Program-made: the position numbers and the translations under genes
Notes under the pieces: model-generated
What the model was told of the DNA's origin: nothing
The model's database searches: none
What the model saw: the letters and a program-made list of their open reading frames with translations, nothing else
Source of the DNA: an uncultured Pseudomonadota bacterium
GTDB lineage: Bacteria > Pseudomonadota > Alphaproteobacteria > Rs-D84
Assembly: GCA_947303585.1 (NCBI GenBank)
Contig: CAMYYT010000007.1
Location: 1-46,748 of the forward strand
Reading direction: 5' to 3'
DNA length: 46,748 nucleotides
Shown: positions 9,656-18,563 of the stretch, one piece after another
How the letters are laid out: every line of letters begins with the position of its first letter
Position numbering within the stretch: position 1 is the stretch's first letter

Positions 9656-11425
9656 ACTTTGGACTGCCAAAGGAAAATCTGGTGATTTAGCAAGATAAGA
9701 ACCGCTTACCAATAAATCTGCGCCGGCGTCCCAACAAAGTTTTGCTGTTTCTGGATTAATTCCGCCGTCAACGCTTATAAGATATTTTAGCCCATGTTTT
9801 TTTCGTGTGTGATTTAATATTTTTATTTTTTGAATTGTGCGTTCATCAAATTTTTGTCCTGCGGCCCCAGGTTTTACAGCCATTACCATAATTTCATCAA
9901 CCTGAGTCAAAACAGGTTTTAATATTTCAATGTTAGAATCTGGATTCAAAGCGATACCACATCTTTTGCCTGCAGATTTTACAATGTTGATTGCTTCTTT
10001 GACCCCAGAAGTATTTGTTGAGATAATAACTGTATCAGCCCCAGCATTTATTGCATCCGCAGCCCAAACAGAAGGGCTTTCGGTCATCAAATGGACATGC
10101 AAGTAAGATTTTGTATTCGATCTTATTTCGGCAAGTTCTTTGATTCCGCCAGCAATTCTATCAACATAAAAACCATCCATTATATCAACGTGTATCATTG
10201 AAATACCAGCAGATGCAAATAGGGTGTATGTTGTTATGTCATGCATATTGAAACAAAGGGTGCTTGGCATAATTGGGATAAATTTTCTTTTCTTTGGTTT
10301 TTTCTTTTTTTGAAATATTTTTGTAATTTTATCTAAAATATTTTGAATTTTGGATTGTTTTTGTATGTATGCATTTCGTTCTGGCAAATGAGACGCCCAG
10401 ATATATTCAGATAGTGCATTGACGGTTGCGCTGTCGCCCAATTTTTCCACAGGAATTTTGAAGATGCTTTCTATGAAAGTAGTTATGTTGTTTATAGATG
10501 CGCCGCCACCAGTTAAGATGATTTTTTCAGGCTTATATTGATTAATGTATTTTTCTGATTGTTCAACAACTTGTGCAAATAATTCTTTTAATTTAGGAAT
10601 AAATATTTCGTTTATATCTGATATAGAAAATGAAGCAAATTTTTCAGAAGAATCAGCCGGTGTAAACCTGTCCATTTCATTGGGAATTGCGCTGGATACA
10701 GCTATCTTTAATGTGTCTGCATCACCAGGATTTATGCGCAGCCCCAACGAGATTGCGTCTGTTATATCTTGTTGCCCGAATTTTATTTTGTTCATATAAA
10801 GCGGACCGCGCTGTGTCCAAATTGATACAGTTGTAAATTCTGCACCCAAATCTAGAAACAATATTTTTTCTTTTTCTTTTTTATAAATTGCGCTTTGCAG
10901 GAAAATAGGATCAAAAAAACCACTTGCTTGTATATGTGCGCGGCGCAAAATATCAGATATATATTTTGTTTTTTCTTCTTCGTATGAAATAACGCTGAAT
11001 ATAGATTTTAATTGTGTATCAATATGTCCAACAGGGCAATGATTTATGTTTGTTATATTTGGTGTCCCATAAAATACGGGTATAATATGCATCGCATAAA
11101 AATCTGGTATATGTGGAATTTTAGCGATTTGGTGTTTAAGGTCTAAATCTGATATCTTGTGTTCATCGCGCCAAGAAATTATATCTGAAAATGTTTTGAA
11201 ATCCATTATTCCAAAATTTCCAGTAATAAACGCGGAATTAAATCGTGTGTTTAATTCTTGTTCTAATTCATCGATAACTGTTTTAAGTGCATATAATGTA
11301 TTTTTATTTTTTACATAATGCATTGCAGATTTTACGATTTTTGCATCTTTGATACAATGGGCAAAGCCACGGACCCCGTATGTTCCAATATCTAGACATA
11401 AAAATGAAGAATTAGATAATTTCAT
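9641..11425 (-). CDS. FtsA-like actin-fold protein fused to ribulose-phosphate 3-epimerase
   Basis: Single 594-aa ORF; N-term LDIGTYGVRG ... FLDLGAEFTTVSIW ... IILTGGGASI (FtsA); C-term IMPSTLCF ... HVDIMDG ... HLM ... VMAVKPGAAGQKF ... VDGGIN (RPE). Starts in a 4-nt overlap with ftsQ. Confidence 0.88.
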   Translation of the reverse strand: MKLSNSSFLCLDIGTYGVRGFAHCIKDAKIVKSAMHYVKNKNTLYALKTVIDELEQELNTRFNSAFITGNFGIMDFKTFSDIISWRDEHKISDLDLKHQIAKIPHIPDFYAMHIIPVFYGTPNITNINHCPVGHIDTQLKSIFSVISYEEEKTKYISDILRRAHIQASGFFDPIFLQSAIYKKEKEKILFLDLGAEFTTVSIWTQRGPLYMNKIKFGQQDITDAISLGLRINPGDADTLKIAVSSAIPNEMDRFTPADSSEKFASFSISDINEIFIPKLKELFAQVVEQSEKYINQYKPEKIILTGGGASINNITTFIESIFKIPVEKLGDSATVNALSEYIWASHLPERNAYIQKQSKIQNILDKITKIFQKKKKPKKRKFIPIMPSTLCFNMHDITTYTLFASAGISMIHVDIMDGFYVDRIAGGIKELAEIRSNTKSYLHVHLMTESPSVWAADAINAGADTVIISTNTSGVKEAINIVKSAGKRCGIALNPDSNIEILKPVLTQVDEIMVMAVKPGAAGQKFDERTIQKIKILNHTRKKHGLKYLISVDGGINPETAKLCWDAGADLLVSGSYLAKSPDFPLAVQSLLNH

Positions 11426-12108
11426 TTTCTTTCTTTGACTAATATTCTTGCGCTGTCACGCATATCGATGATGTCTATTTTACGCGATAATAATTTATGT
11501 GTTTGGTTTAACACACTTATTTTACTTACCGCCCCAGCAGGATCGTTTTCAGGCAGATATATAGTTATTCCGTTTTTTGTGTGTATATTCCAACGTCTCG
11601 ATTCAACCATATTCATATAATCTATGTAATCCGATATAGCAGATACACCATTTATTATACTGGTAATATCATCCGGTAAGTCTCCTTGGAAAACAATAGT
11701 ATCGTCTTTGCGTTCAAGAGAAGGTGTGTCTATCTTGACGCCTTCGGCAGACAATGGGTAATAATTTAATCCGTCTGACCAAGTTGCGATGACATTATGC
11801 TTTTGTATCTTTACTATTATATCTCCATTTGGCAACAGGCGAACCGCAGACTTTTTTACCCCAGGTATATTAGATATATGATAATTTAATTGGTGTAAAT
11901 CTACATTGCGCAAATTCGTTCCTGGGGTTACACCCAAAGCCAGTTTAATAATTTCTTTGTCTTTACTGGTCGCGCCATATGCACTTATGTGTTGAACAGA
12001 TGATATCGGACCTCGTCCCATTTGGCTGGTTATTATGCGGACAGCAAAATAAATTGCCAAAATAATGGATAAAACAAAATACAACCAAAAGAATATGGAT
12101 TTTTTCAT
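11422..12108 (-). CDS. ftsQ: Cell division protein FtsQ (POTRA)
   Basis: N-terminal TM helix, POTRA-like VQHISAYGATSKDKEIIKLALGVTPGTNLRNVDLHQLNYHISNIPGVKKSAVRLLPNGDIIVKI; directly upstream of ftsA-like gene. Confidence 0.85.
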   Translation of the reverse strand: MKKSIFFWLYFVLSIILAIYFAVRIITSQMGRGPISSVQHISAYGATSKDKEIIKLALGVTPGTNLRNVDLHQLNYHISNIPGVKKSAVRLLPNGDIIVKIQKHNVIATWSDGLNYYPLSAEGVKIDTPSLERKDDTIVFQGDLPDDITSIINGVSAISDYIDYMNMVESRRWNIHTKNGITIYLPENDPAGAVSKISVLNQTHKLLSRKIDIIDMRDSARILVKERK

Positions 12109-12157
12109 GCCTGTTATTATATCATATTTTTATGAAATAGCCAAAATCAAAATATTT

Positions 12158-12538
12158 TTATTTTCCGCGTAACAAATAACCGCGTCTTAACATACACTTA
12201 CGGTAATATCCAACACTCTTGGAAGCTTTGTTTCGCGGGACAGATAACAGGGCGCGTTGACCAATGTCGCGATATTCATTGGATTGAAAGGTTACCCAAA
12301 GACCATCCCAATCTGGCATTTGTGCGCTCTGGTTCGGGGATAACAGTTTCGCAATTCTGGAACGTGGGACATAATTGTTGTCTTTGATGCCCAAACAAGA
12401 TTTATGATCTCGAACAAATTGTTCTGTGGTTACTGCATCGTTTTCCCAATTCAAAATTGTTGCGTTGTCAATCGAACCACGATTGGCAGATGCGCAGGCT
12501 GTTAAACCTAATAATAAAAATAAATATTTCATTTTCAT
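12158..12538 (-). CDS. Putative lipoprotein, unknown function
   Basis: Signal/lipobox MKMKYLFLLLGLTAC; 126 aa. Confidence 0.6.
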   Translation of the reverse strand: MKMKYLFLLLGLTACASANRGSIDNATILNWENDAVTTEQFVRDHKSCLGIKDNNYVPRSRIAKLLSPNQSAQMPDWDGLWVTFQSNEYRDIGQRALLSVPRNKASKSVGYYRKCMLRRGYLLRGK

Positions 12539-12612
12539 ATTTTATATTATAATTTAATTGCGTTCGTGGGGCAATAGTTTTTATAATGTAAAAAAAGGAT
12601 GGGGAAAATACT

Positions 12613-12936
12613 ATGGCAATAACAGTTCAAAATTATATAAAATTGGCTAATTTTTATAACGAAATGGCAAAGGTCTTGTCGGCTATTTGTGTTGAAAAAG
12701 GTGGGATTGCGCTGGAAAATTATGTTGGTCGTTTTTTTGCAGCGGATGTTTTAGAATATATTGTAGAATATGGAAACAGGTTAAAAAAATCTGGCGAAGG
12801 TATTACCAAAGAAGTTGCTGGGGCGATGGATTTGTTCGAAAAACAATTCGAAAAAGTTAAAAGTTTGGTAACACCAAACCAAAAACCTATCCATGAAATG
12901 ACACTTGAAGAGTTTGAAAAAATTATGAATATTTAG
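12613..12936 (+). CDS. Hypothetical protein (107 aa)
   Basis: ORF with upstream AAAGGATGGGG; no family recognised. Confidence 0.55.
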   Translation: MAITVQNYIKLANFYNEMAKVLSAICVEKGGIALENYVGRFFAADVLEYIVEYGNRLKKSGEGITKEVAGAMDLFEKQFEKVKSLVTPNQKPIHEMTLEEFEKIMNI

Positions 12937-12971
12937 TATAAAAGATAAATATAAATAAAAAAGGAAGAAAA

Positions 12972-14309
12972 ATGACACAAAACAACATAAAAAAATCAAT
13001 TTTCATATTGGTTGGTATTTTTTCATTGTTTGTATCAGGATGTGTAAATAAAAATCGTCAAGAAGTTCCGCTTTATGATACAGTAAATGTTGTTGAAAAT
13101 TTGGTTATAAATGAAAATTCTGTGCCAATTTTTCCAAAGAAAGCCGCGTTGACAACTGATATGGCGCAACATTTTGCATTGGATTTACCAAAAAGATGCA
13201 CGGTTAATTGGAATAATCAAAGTGTTGTTTCTGTTATCCCCGAAGAAAAAATAGAAATAGTGCGCCTTAATGTAGGGGACGAATTGCCTGATTTAAAGGT
13301 GACAGATTATGAATTTAAAAAGGTGCTGGTCAAAGAAGCGCTGGAAAAATTGTTGGAAGATACAAAAATTTCTGTCATAGAAGACCAAAAGACTTTTGAA
13401 AAAATTTCTGGTTCTATTATGACAAGTCCATTGGGTGATGCTGTTGATTTGATGGCAAAACTGGGACATGTTTATTATTTTTATGATGCTGAATTCAAAG
13501 AAATTCATTTAACACCCCAAGGTAAGTGGATGCTAAAGATGCCAAAAGATGAAACTATGATAATGGCTATACTGGATGCTATGCGTGGGGCTGATATTCA
13601 TAATTTATTGGTAAACTGGCAAGACAAGACAGTTGTTTTTGAAGGCGATTATCAAACTGAACGCGAAGTGGCAAAAATACTTGCCGATGTTGCATCTAAA
13701 AAATATGTCTTGGCGTGGGATATAGATGTATATCGTGTCTATCCAAAGACCGATAATGCTATTGTTTGGATGAATATGTTGCCAGCCTTTGGGGAAAGCA
13801 ATATTCGTATGTCTATTCCTGGTGTAGTTGGGCGTGCTTTGGTGGTAAGTCCTGAAATAAACACCAAGACTTTGCAGGAATTTATTTCACAACAAGCCAG
13901 TATGGTTTTGATATCTCAGGGGACTTTTGCTATTCCAAACGGGTGGCAATCAAGATTTGATATTGGACAATGTGGCAAAGAAGACAGATTGGAAACAGAC
14001 TTGATTATTGGTGCAACTGGGACTTATGGTAATTATGGTGGATATAAAAAGATAGATGCTAAAATTGTATTGTCGACCACTAATGGCGAACTGACTTCGT
14101 TTCAAATTCCATCAAATGTGGGTGACAATTATGTAATTATGGGAATTCCGACACATTCGTTTGTGACTACGCCTGAAACTTTGATATCTCCGTTTGCTGA
14201 ATTAGTGGTGTTTATGTCGCCTCGTTTGATTTCTATAGTAGAAGCAAACCAAGCAAAGCAAGCAACGCCGCTGGTTGGGGATGAGTTGCGCGAATTTTTA
14301 AATGAATAA
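12972..14309 (+). CDS. Secretin-like lipoprotein
   Basis: Lipobox FSLFVSGC; C-terminal ISPFAELVVFMSPRLISIV resembles a secretin C-terminus; family assignment tentative. Confidence 0.5.
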   Translation: MTQNNIKKSIFILVGIFSLFVSGCVNKNRQEVPLYDTVNVVENLVINENSVPIFPKKAALTTDMAQHFALDLPKRCTVNWNNQSVVSVIPEEKIEIVRLNVGDELPDLKVTDYEFKKVLVKEALEKLLEDTKISVIEDQKTFEKISGSIMTSPLGDAVDLMAKLGHVYYFYDAEFKEIHLTPQGKWMLKMPKDETMIMAILDAMRGADIHNLLVNWQDKTVVFEGDYQTEREVAKILADVASKKYVLAWDIDVYRVYPKTDNAIVWMNMLPAFGESNIRMSIPGVVGRALVVSPEINTKTLQEFISQQASMVLISQGTFAIPNGWQSRFDIGQCGKEDRLETDLIIGATGTYGNYGGYKKIDAKIVLSTTNGELTSFQIPSNVGDNYVIMGIPTHSFVTTPETLISPFAELVVFMSPRLISIVEANQAKQATPLVGDELREFLNE

Positions 14310-14329
14310 TGTAGACAAGGAAAAAAGAA

Positions 14330-15586
14330 ATGTTGTTTTCAAGTTTAGAAAAAAAAGTTGCTTTTCGATATATGGCTGCCAAAAAGCGTGGTTTTGGTTC
14401 TGTGGTTTCTTGGGTGTCTTTGATTGGGATTATGTTAGGTGTTGCAACTTTGATTGTTGTGATGTCTGTGATGGGTGGCTTTCATGATACATTACTTTCG
14501 CGTATTATTGGAATGAACGGGCATGTTGTGGTTTATCATCAAAATGGTGCTATTGCAGACTATGATTTCTTGATTGATAAAATGCGTCAGAACAAAGTTG
14601 TTGAAAAATGGACGGTTTCGATTGTTCCTATTGCCGAAGGTCAGATTATGGCGTCTGCTAATGGAAATAATTCTGGGGCGATGGTGCGCGGAATTCGTAT
14701 GCCTGATTTAATGTCTAAAACGGTAAGCGGAACGCGTGTTTATGGCAAAAGTTTGGATAAAATTCAAAACGATGAATTAATCATAGGTGCATCACTAGCG
14801 CGTACACTGCGAGTCACAAATGGGGATAAAGTATCGTTGATATCTGCCAATGGTGGAACAGCAACACCATTTGGAACAATGCCGCGTATCATGGCTTACC
14901 CGGTAGTTTCTTCGTTCTTTATGGGAATGTATGAATATGATAATGGGTATATATTTATGCCGCTGGAAACCGCGCAAAAATATTTGGGCATTGATAATAG
15001 TGTAACACACATAGATTTATTTTTGACAGATGCAAATCAAAGTGAAAATGTGGTCAAGGCTTTGGATGCTCTTTTGCCAGAAGGTTTTGTTATTCGTGAT
15101 TGGCGTGATTTGAATCGTGGTTTTGTTGGTGCATTGCAAGTTGAATCAAATGTTATGTTTTTAATTTTACTGTTAATAGTTATTGTTGCTGCATTTAACA
15201 TTATATCGTCTCTTGTAATGTTGGTGAAAGATAAAAACAAGGATATAGCTGTGTTGCGCACATTTGGTGTGTCCCGCAAATCTATGATGAAGATATTTAT
15301 TTTATCAGGCACCAGTATCGGTGTCATAGGGGCAACTTTTGGGACAATATTGGGGGTAGTGGTGGCGATATATATTGAACCAATTCGCAAATTCTTTCAA
15401 TTTGTCACAGGCCGCGATTTGTTCCCTGCGCAATTATATTCTTTGTCTGAATTGCCATCAAAATTAGTGCCATCTACTGTTATAAGCATAGCGGTTATTG
15501 CGATAGCGTTGGCTTTCTTGGCAACATTGTATCCTGCGTGGCGTGCAGCAAACACAGATCCAGTAGAAACTTTGAGAAACGAATAG
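14330..15586 (+). CDS. LolC/LolE-family lipoprotein-releasing ABC permease
   Basis: ARxxYMAAKKRGFGSVVSWVSLIGIMLGVATLIVVMSVMGGF; NIISSLVMLVKDKNKDIAVLRTFG; C-term FLATLYPAWRAANTDPVETLRNE. Confidence 0.93.
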   Translation: MLFSSLEKKVAFRYMAAKKRGFGSVVSWVSLIGIMLGVATLIVVMSVMGGFHDTLLSRIIGMNGHVVVYHQNGAIADYDFLIDKMRQNKVVEKWTVSIVPIAEGQIMASANGNNSGAMVRGIRMPDLMSKTVSGTRVYGKSLDKIQNDELIIGASLARTLRVTNGDKVSLISANGGTATPFGTMPRIMAYPVVSSFFMGMYEYDNGYIFMPLETAQKYLGIDNSVTHIDLFLTDANQSENVVKALDALLPEGFVIRDWRDLNRGFVGALQVESNVMFLILLLIVIVAAFNIISSLVMLVKDKNKDIAVLRTFGVSRKSMMKIFILSGTSIGVIGATFGTILGVVVAIYIEPIRKFFQFVTGRDLFPAQLYSLSELPSKLVPSTVISIAVIAIALAFLATLYPAWRAANTDPVETLRNE

Positions 15587-15594
15587 GATGAAAT

Positions 15595-16305
15595 ATGGCA
15601 AGTATATTAAATTCTTTATCAAAAATATCTAGAAAAGACACGGTGATGTCTGTACGCGATATTAAAAAGACTTTTGTTGAAGGTGGTCAGCCTTTGAAGA
15701 TATTGCGTGGTGGTGGATTTAATTTATATCGTGGCGAAATTGTTGCGCTGGTTGGACAAAGTGGTTCTGGAAAATCTACACTTTTACAATGTGTTGGTTT
15801 GCTTGACAAGCCAACAAGTGGGGATGTTTTTATAAATGGTATGCCCATAGATAAAATAAGTGAAGAAACTCGTACACTTTTGCGTCGTAAAAAAATAGGC
15901 TTTGTTTATCAGAGGCACAATTTATTGTCTGATTTTACTGCGCTGGAAAATGTGATTTTGCCAATGTTGGCTGATGGGGTGTCTGAAGATGTTGCGTGCA
16001 ATCGTGCTATGAAATTGTTAAAGGCTGCTAATGTTGCGCACAGAGCGGGGCATTTTCCTGCTGAAATGTCGGGGGGGGAACAACAACGCGTTGCGATTGC
16101 GCGCTCTGTTGCAAATGGACCTGAAATTTTGTTGGCGGACGAACCAACAGGCAGTTTAGACCCAGAACATGCGACAATAGTTTTTGATTTATTATTAGAT
16201 TTGGTTCGCAAATCAAAAATGTCTATGTTGTTTGTGACTCATGATATGAATCTGGCTAAACGGGCAGACAGAATTATTACCATTAAAAACGGTATTGTGA
16301 AATAA
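15595..16305 (+). CDS. lolD: Lipoprotein-releasing ABC transporter ATP-binding protein
   Basis: GQSGSGKSTLLQCVGLLDKPTSG, VYQRHNLLSDFTALENV, MSGGEQQRVAIARSVAN, LLADEPTGSLD. Confidence 0.95.
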   Translation: MASILNSLSKISRKDTVMSVRDIKKTFVEGGQPLKILRGGGFNLYRGEIVALVGQSGSGKSTLLQCVGLLDKPTSGDVFINGMPIDKISEETRTLLRRKKIGFVYQRHNLLSDFTALENVILPMLADGVSEDVACNRAMKLLKAANVAHRAGHFPAEMSGGEQQRVAIARSVANGPEILLADEPTGSLDPEHATIVFDLLLDLVRKSKMSMLFVTHDMNLAKRADRIITIKNGIVK

Positions 16306-16338
16306 TTAAAACAAAAAACTTAAAAAAGGAGAGAGAAA

Positions 16339-17211
16339 ATGAAAGAAAATCAAAATAAAAAATCTGGTGTATACGGTGTAATTGGTGCCATAGCGCTGGT
16401 TTTAATTGGTGGAATTGCAGGATATATTATTAATGGTTCTGACCATGTGAATCGTTCCACTATGACGGAAACTCAATGCAAAGATTTAGCACGAAAAATA
16501 GTTAATGCAACAGATGATGTGGAACCAGATTTTATCGCGCAATTAAACAAAGTTTATTCTGAAAATTGTTTAAACAGAGATTTTGAAGAATCAAAACCAC
16601 AACCAAAAGCAGAAGTTAAACAATTACCACAAGAAACTTGTGCTGCGATTGAAGAATTGTTGAAAGCCCAATTGGCTGATGAAAATTCTTTGTATGCACC
16701 TGAGCATCGTAACAATTTTGAAGTATATACTAAATTGGCGGAAAAAGGTTGCGAGAAAAACAAAGAAAAATATTTGAAATTGGCGCAGCGCGAAAATGAC
16801 ATTGCAAAGGCTTTGGCAACGGCAGAACCAGAACCAATGCCAATTGAAGATTTTAGTGAACAACCAACATGTGAACAAATTGAATCTTTGTTATCAAGAA
16901 GGCTTGGTAGTTGGGATTTAGACCGTTCTGACAGACGTATAGAACGTGCCAAGATTTATGCGAATTTATCTGAAAGGGGATGTCCGGAAAATTCTGAAAA
17001 ATACAAAGCGTTAGCTGCCCAAGAATTAGAAATTGCGCGTGCACTTTATGATGATGATTTGAACGACAGAAATGAATCAATCGAAATTGTTGAAACTTAT
17101 AAAAGATTGCAAATGCAACAAGAAGCAGCGCGTATGATTGAAAAAGCTAAAAAGCTTACTAATCCAGCGATTGATTTTATAATTGAATTAGAAAAAATCA
17201 TAGAAGAATAA
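16339..17211 (+). CDS. Membrane-anchored protein with internal ~60-aa duplication
   Basis: N-terminal TM GVIGAIALVLIGGIAGYII; repeats TCAAIEELLKAQL..KGCEKNKEKYLKLAQRENDIAKAL and TCEQIESLLSRRL..RGCPENSEKYKALAAQELEIARAL. Confidence 0.7.
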   Translation: MKENQNKKSGVYGVIGAIALVLIGGIAGYIINGSDHVNRSTMTETQCKDLARKIVNATDDVEPDFIAQLNKVYSENCLNRDFEESKPQPKAEVKQLPQETCAAIEELLKAQLADENSLYAPEHRNNFEVYTKLAEKGCEKNKEKYLKLAQRENDIAKALATAEPEPMPIEDFSEQPTCEQIESLLSRRLGSWDLDRSDRRIERAKIYANLSERGCPENSEKYKALAAQELEIARALYDDDLNDRNESIEIVETYKRLQMQQEAARMIEKAKKLTNPAIDFIIELEKIIEE

Positions 17212-17221
17212 GGTGTAATTG

Positions 17222-17509
17222 ATGAAAAATAATATTGTAAAAAAATCATCAAGATTGATAGCCAAAGAAAGTCAACCCAAATCCCATCGTTGGATTTGGG
17301 TTATGGTTGCGTTTTTATTGGGCGTGTGTGTTGGATACGGTTCTTATTATTTAACCGTGAATTGGAAAAGTTTTTTTGTGGTTTGTCCTGATGGAAATAA
17401 ACCTGATAATAACGGTTGTTGTGATGGTGAAATTTATACTGATGCCGGGGACGGTTGGATGGTTTGTTGTCCAAAGGATGGAGATAACTGTTTTCCACCA
17501 ATGAAATAG
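17222..17509 (+). CDS. Small membrane-anchored Cys-rich protein
   Basis: TM WIWVMVAFLLGVCVGYGSYYL then CPDGNKPDNNGCCDGEIYTDAGDGWMVCCPKDGDNC. Confidence 0.6.
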   Translation: MKNNIVKKSSRLIAKESQPKSHRWIWVMVAFLLGVCVGYGSYYLTVNWKSFFVVCPDGNKPDNNGCCDGEIYTDAGDGWMVCCPKDGDNCFPPMK

Positions 17510-17512
17510 GTA

Positions 17513-17542
17513 TTGATTCACGTGTTGAAAATATGGTACAAT
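17513..17542 (+). promoter_or_regulatory. Putative sigma70-type promoter
   Basis: TTGATT (17513-17518), 18-nt spacer, TACAAT (17537-17542). Confidence 0.5.
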
Positions 17543-17570
17543 AAGTGACAGTTAAGGAAAGGAAAAATGT

Positions 17571-18563
17571 ATGTATCGGCTGAAACCCGCAGAAATCTAC
17601 ATACACACATGTAGTTTGCTGCTGAGATTTTTTGCGGTCTTCGTTTTATGTTGCATAAGTTGTATTGAAAAAAACGCGTGTGCAGCGGCGCTTGATTTGG
17701 ATGTTGCACTTCAAAATACTTATCGCGCATGCGTTGGGATTGATGATAGTTTATCAGAATTAAAAAAATTAGCTGGAATAAATACTGCTGTGACTGCGGT
17801 TGGAACTGCCACGGGTGCCAGTGCTACTATCGTTGGTTTGGTAAAAGCAAGTAAAGATAAAAGAATAGAGGAATTAAAGAAAAAATTAGAGCCATTGGGT
17901 GAAGCCATAGCAAATAATACTGTTTCTGTACCTGATAGAAATGAACTTTTAGCTGGATTGGAGTCTTATCACAATACAAATCAAGATAATGCGACAGATT
18001 CAGAAAGCGAAATTGAAAAATTAGAAAAACAATCAAAAAGTCTTGGTAATTGGAGAACTGGTTTGATGGCGGGGGCGACGGCGACTAATATTGCTGGCGC
18101 TGCAATATCTGGGGTTTCTTTGAAAAAGAACGGTATACAAGAACAAATCAAAGATTGTGATAATAATGTCAGTCAATTGCGGACTGCGATAGCGCGCGCA
18201 AAAATGGAAGGATTGGATGTAAGTGAAGCACAAACAATAGTTAATGCTTGTTCTGGGTATAAAGGCGAAGATGTATCCAAGATAGAAAAACAAGCCAAGG
18301 GTTCTTTGATATCTTCAATAGTTGGCAGTGCGACTGGAGTGGTTGGCACAGCGACCAGTGCTGCGGCTAATAGCAGCAAGGTCAGAGATGATGACAGTGC
18401 AAGTGGTATGCAAAAAGAAAAGAATTTGAACACAGCGTCAAATGTGTTGGCTGGGGCTACGACGGCGGCGTCTGCGACGGCTACGGTGTTTAATGCATTG
18501 CAGATAAGCACGATAAAACGTGTTGCGAAGACAGCCGCGGAATGCGAGGGGGCGCTGAAATAA
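17571..18563 (+). CDS. Secreted/membrane protein with small-residue-rich hydrophobic segments; starts with the RLKPAEIY leader
   Basis: MYRLKPAEIYIHTC leader followed by hydrophobic signal LLLRFFAVFVLCCISC; stop TAA overlaps ATG of the next gene. Confidence 0.7.
   Translation: MYRLKPAEIYIHTCSLLLRFFAVFVLCCISCIEKNACAAALDLDVALQNTYRACVGIDDSLSELKKLAGINTAVTAVGTATGASATIVGLVKASKDKRIEELKKKLEPLGEAIANNTVSVPDRNELLAGLESYHNTNQDNATDSESEIEKLEKQSKSLGNWRTGLMAGATATNIAGAAISGVSLKKNGIQEQIKDCDNNVSQLRTAIARAKMEGLDVSEAQTIVNACSGYKGEDVSKIEKQAKGSLISSIVGSATGVVGTATSAAANSSKVRDDDSASGMQKEKNLNTASNVLAGATTAASATATVFNALQISTIKRVAKTAAECEGALK
17575..17609 (+). repeat. Copy 1 of shared leader ATCGGCTGAAACCCGCAGAAATCTACA plus short AC run
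   Basis: 27-nt exact match to 45901-45927, followed by TACACACA. Confidence 0.85.

Noticed and set aside
10250-10300. Possible separate rpe gene starting at an internal ATG (MPSTLCF)
   Set aside because: No clear RBS, and starting there would remove the first beta-strand residues of the barrel; the continuous fusion is the simpler reading, though an internal start is not excluded.
14302-14487. ORF of 61 aa overlapping lolC/E start
   Set aside because: Alternative-frame shadow of the well-supported LolC/E CDS.
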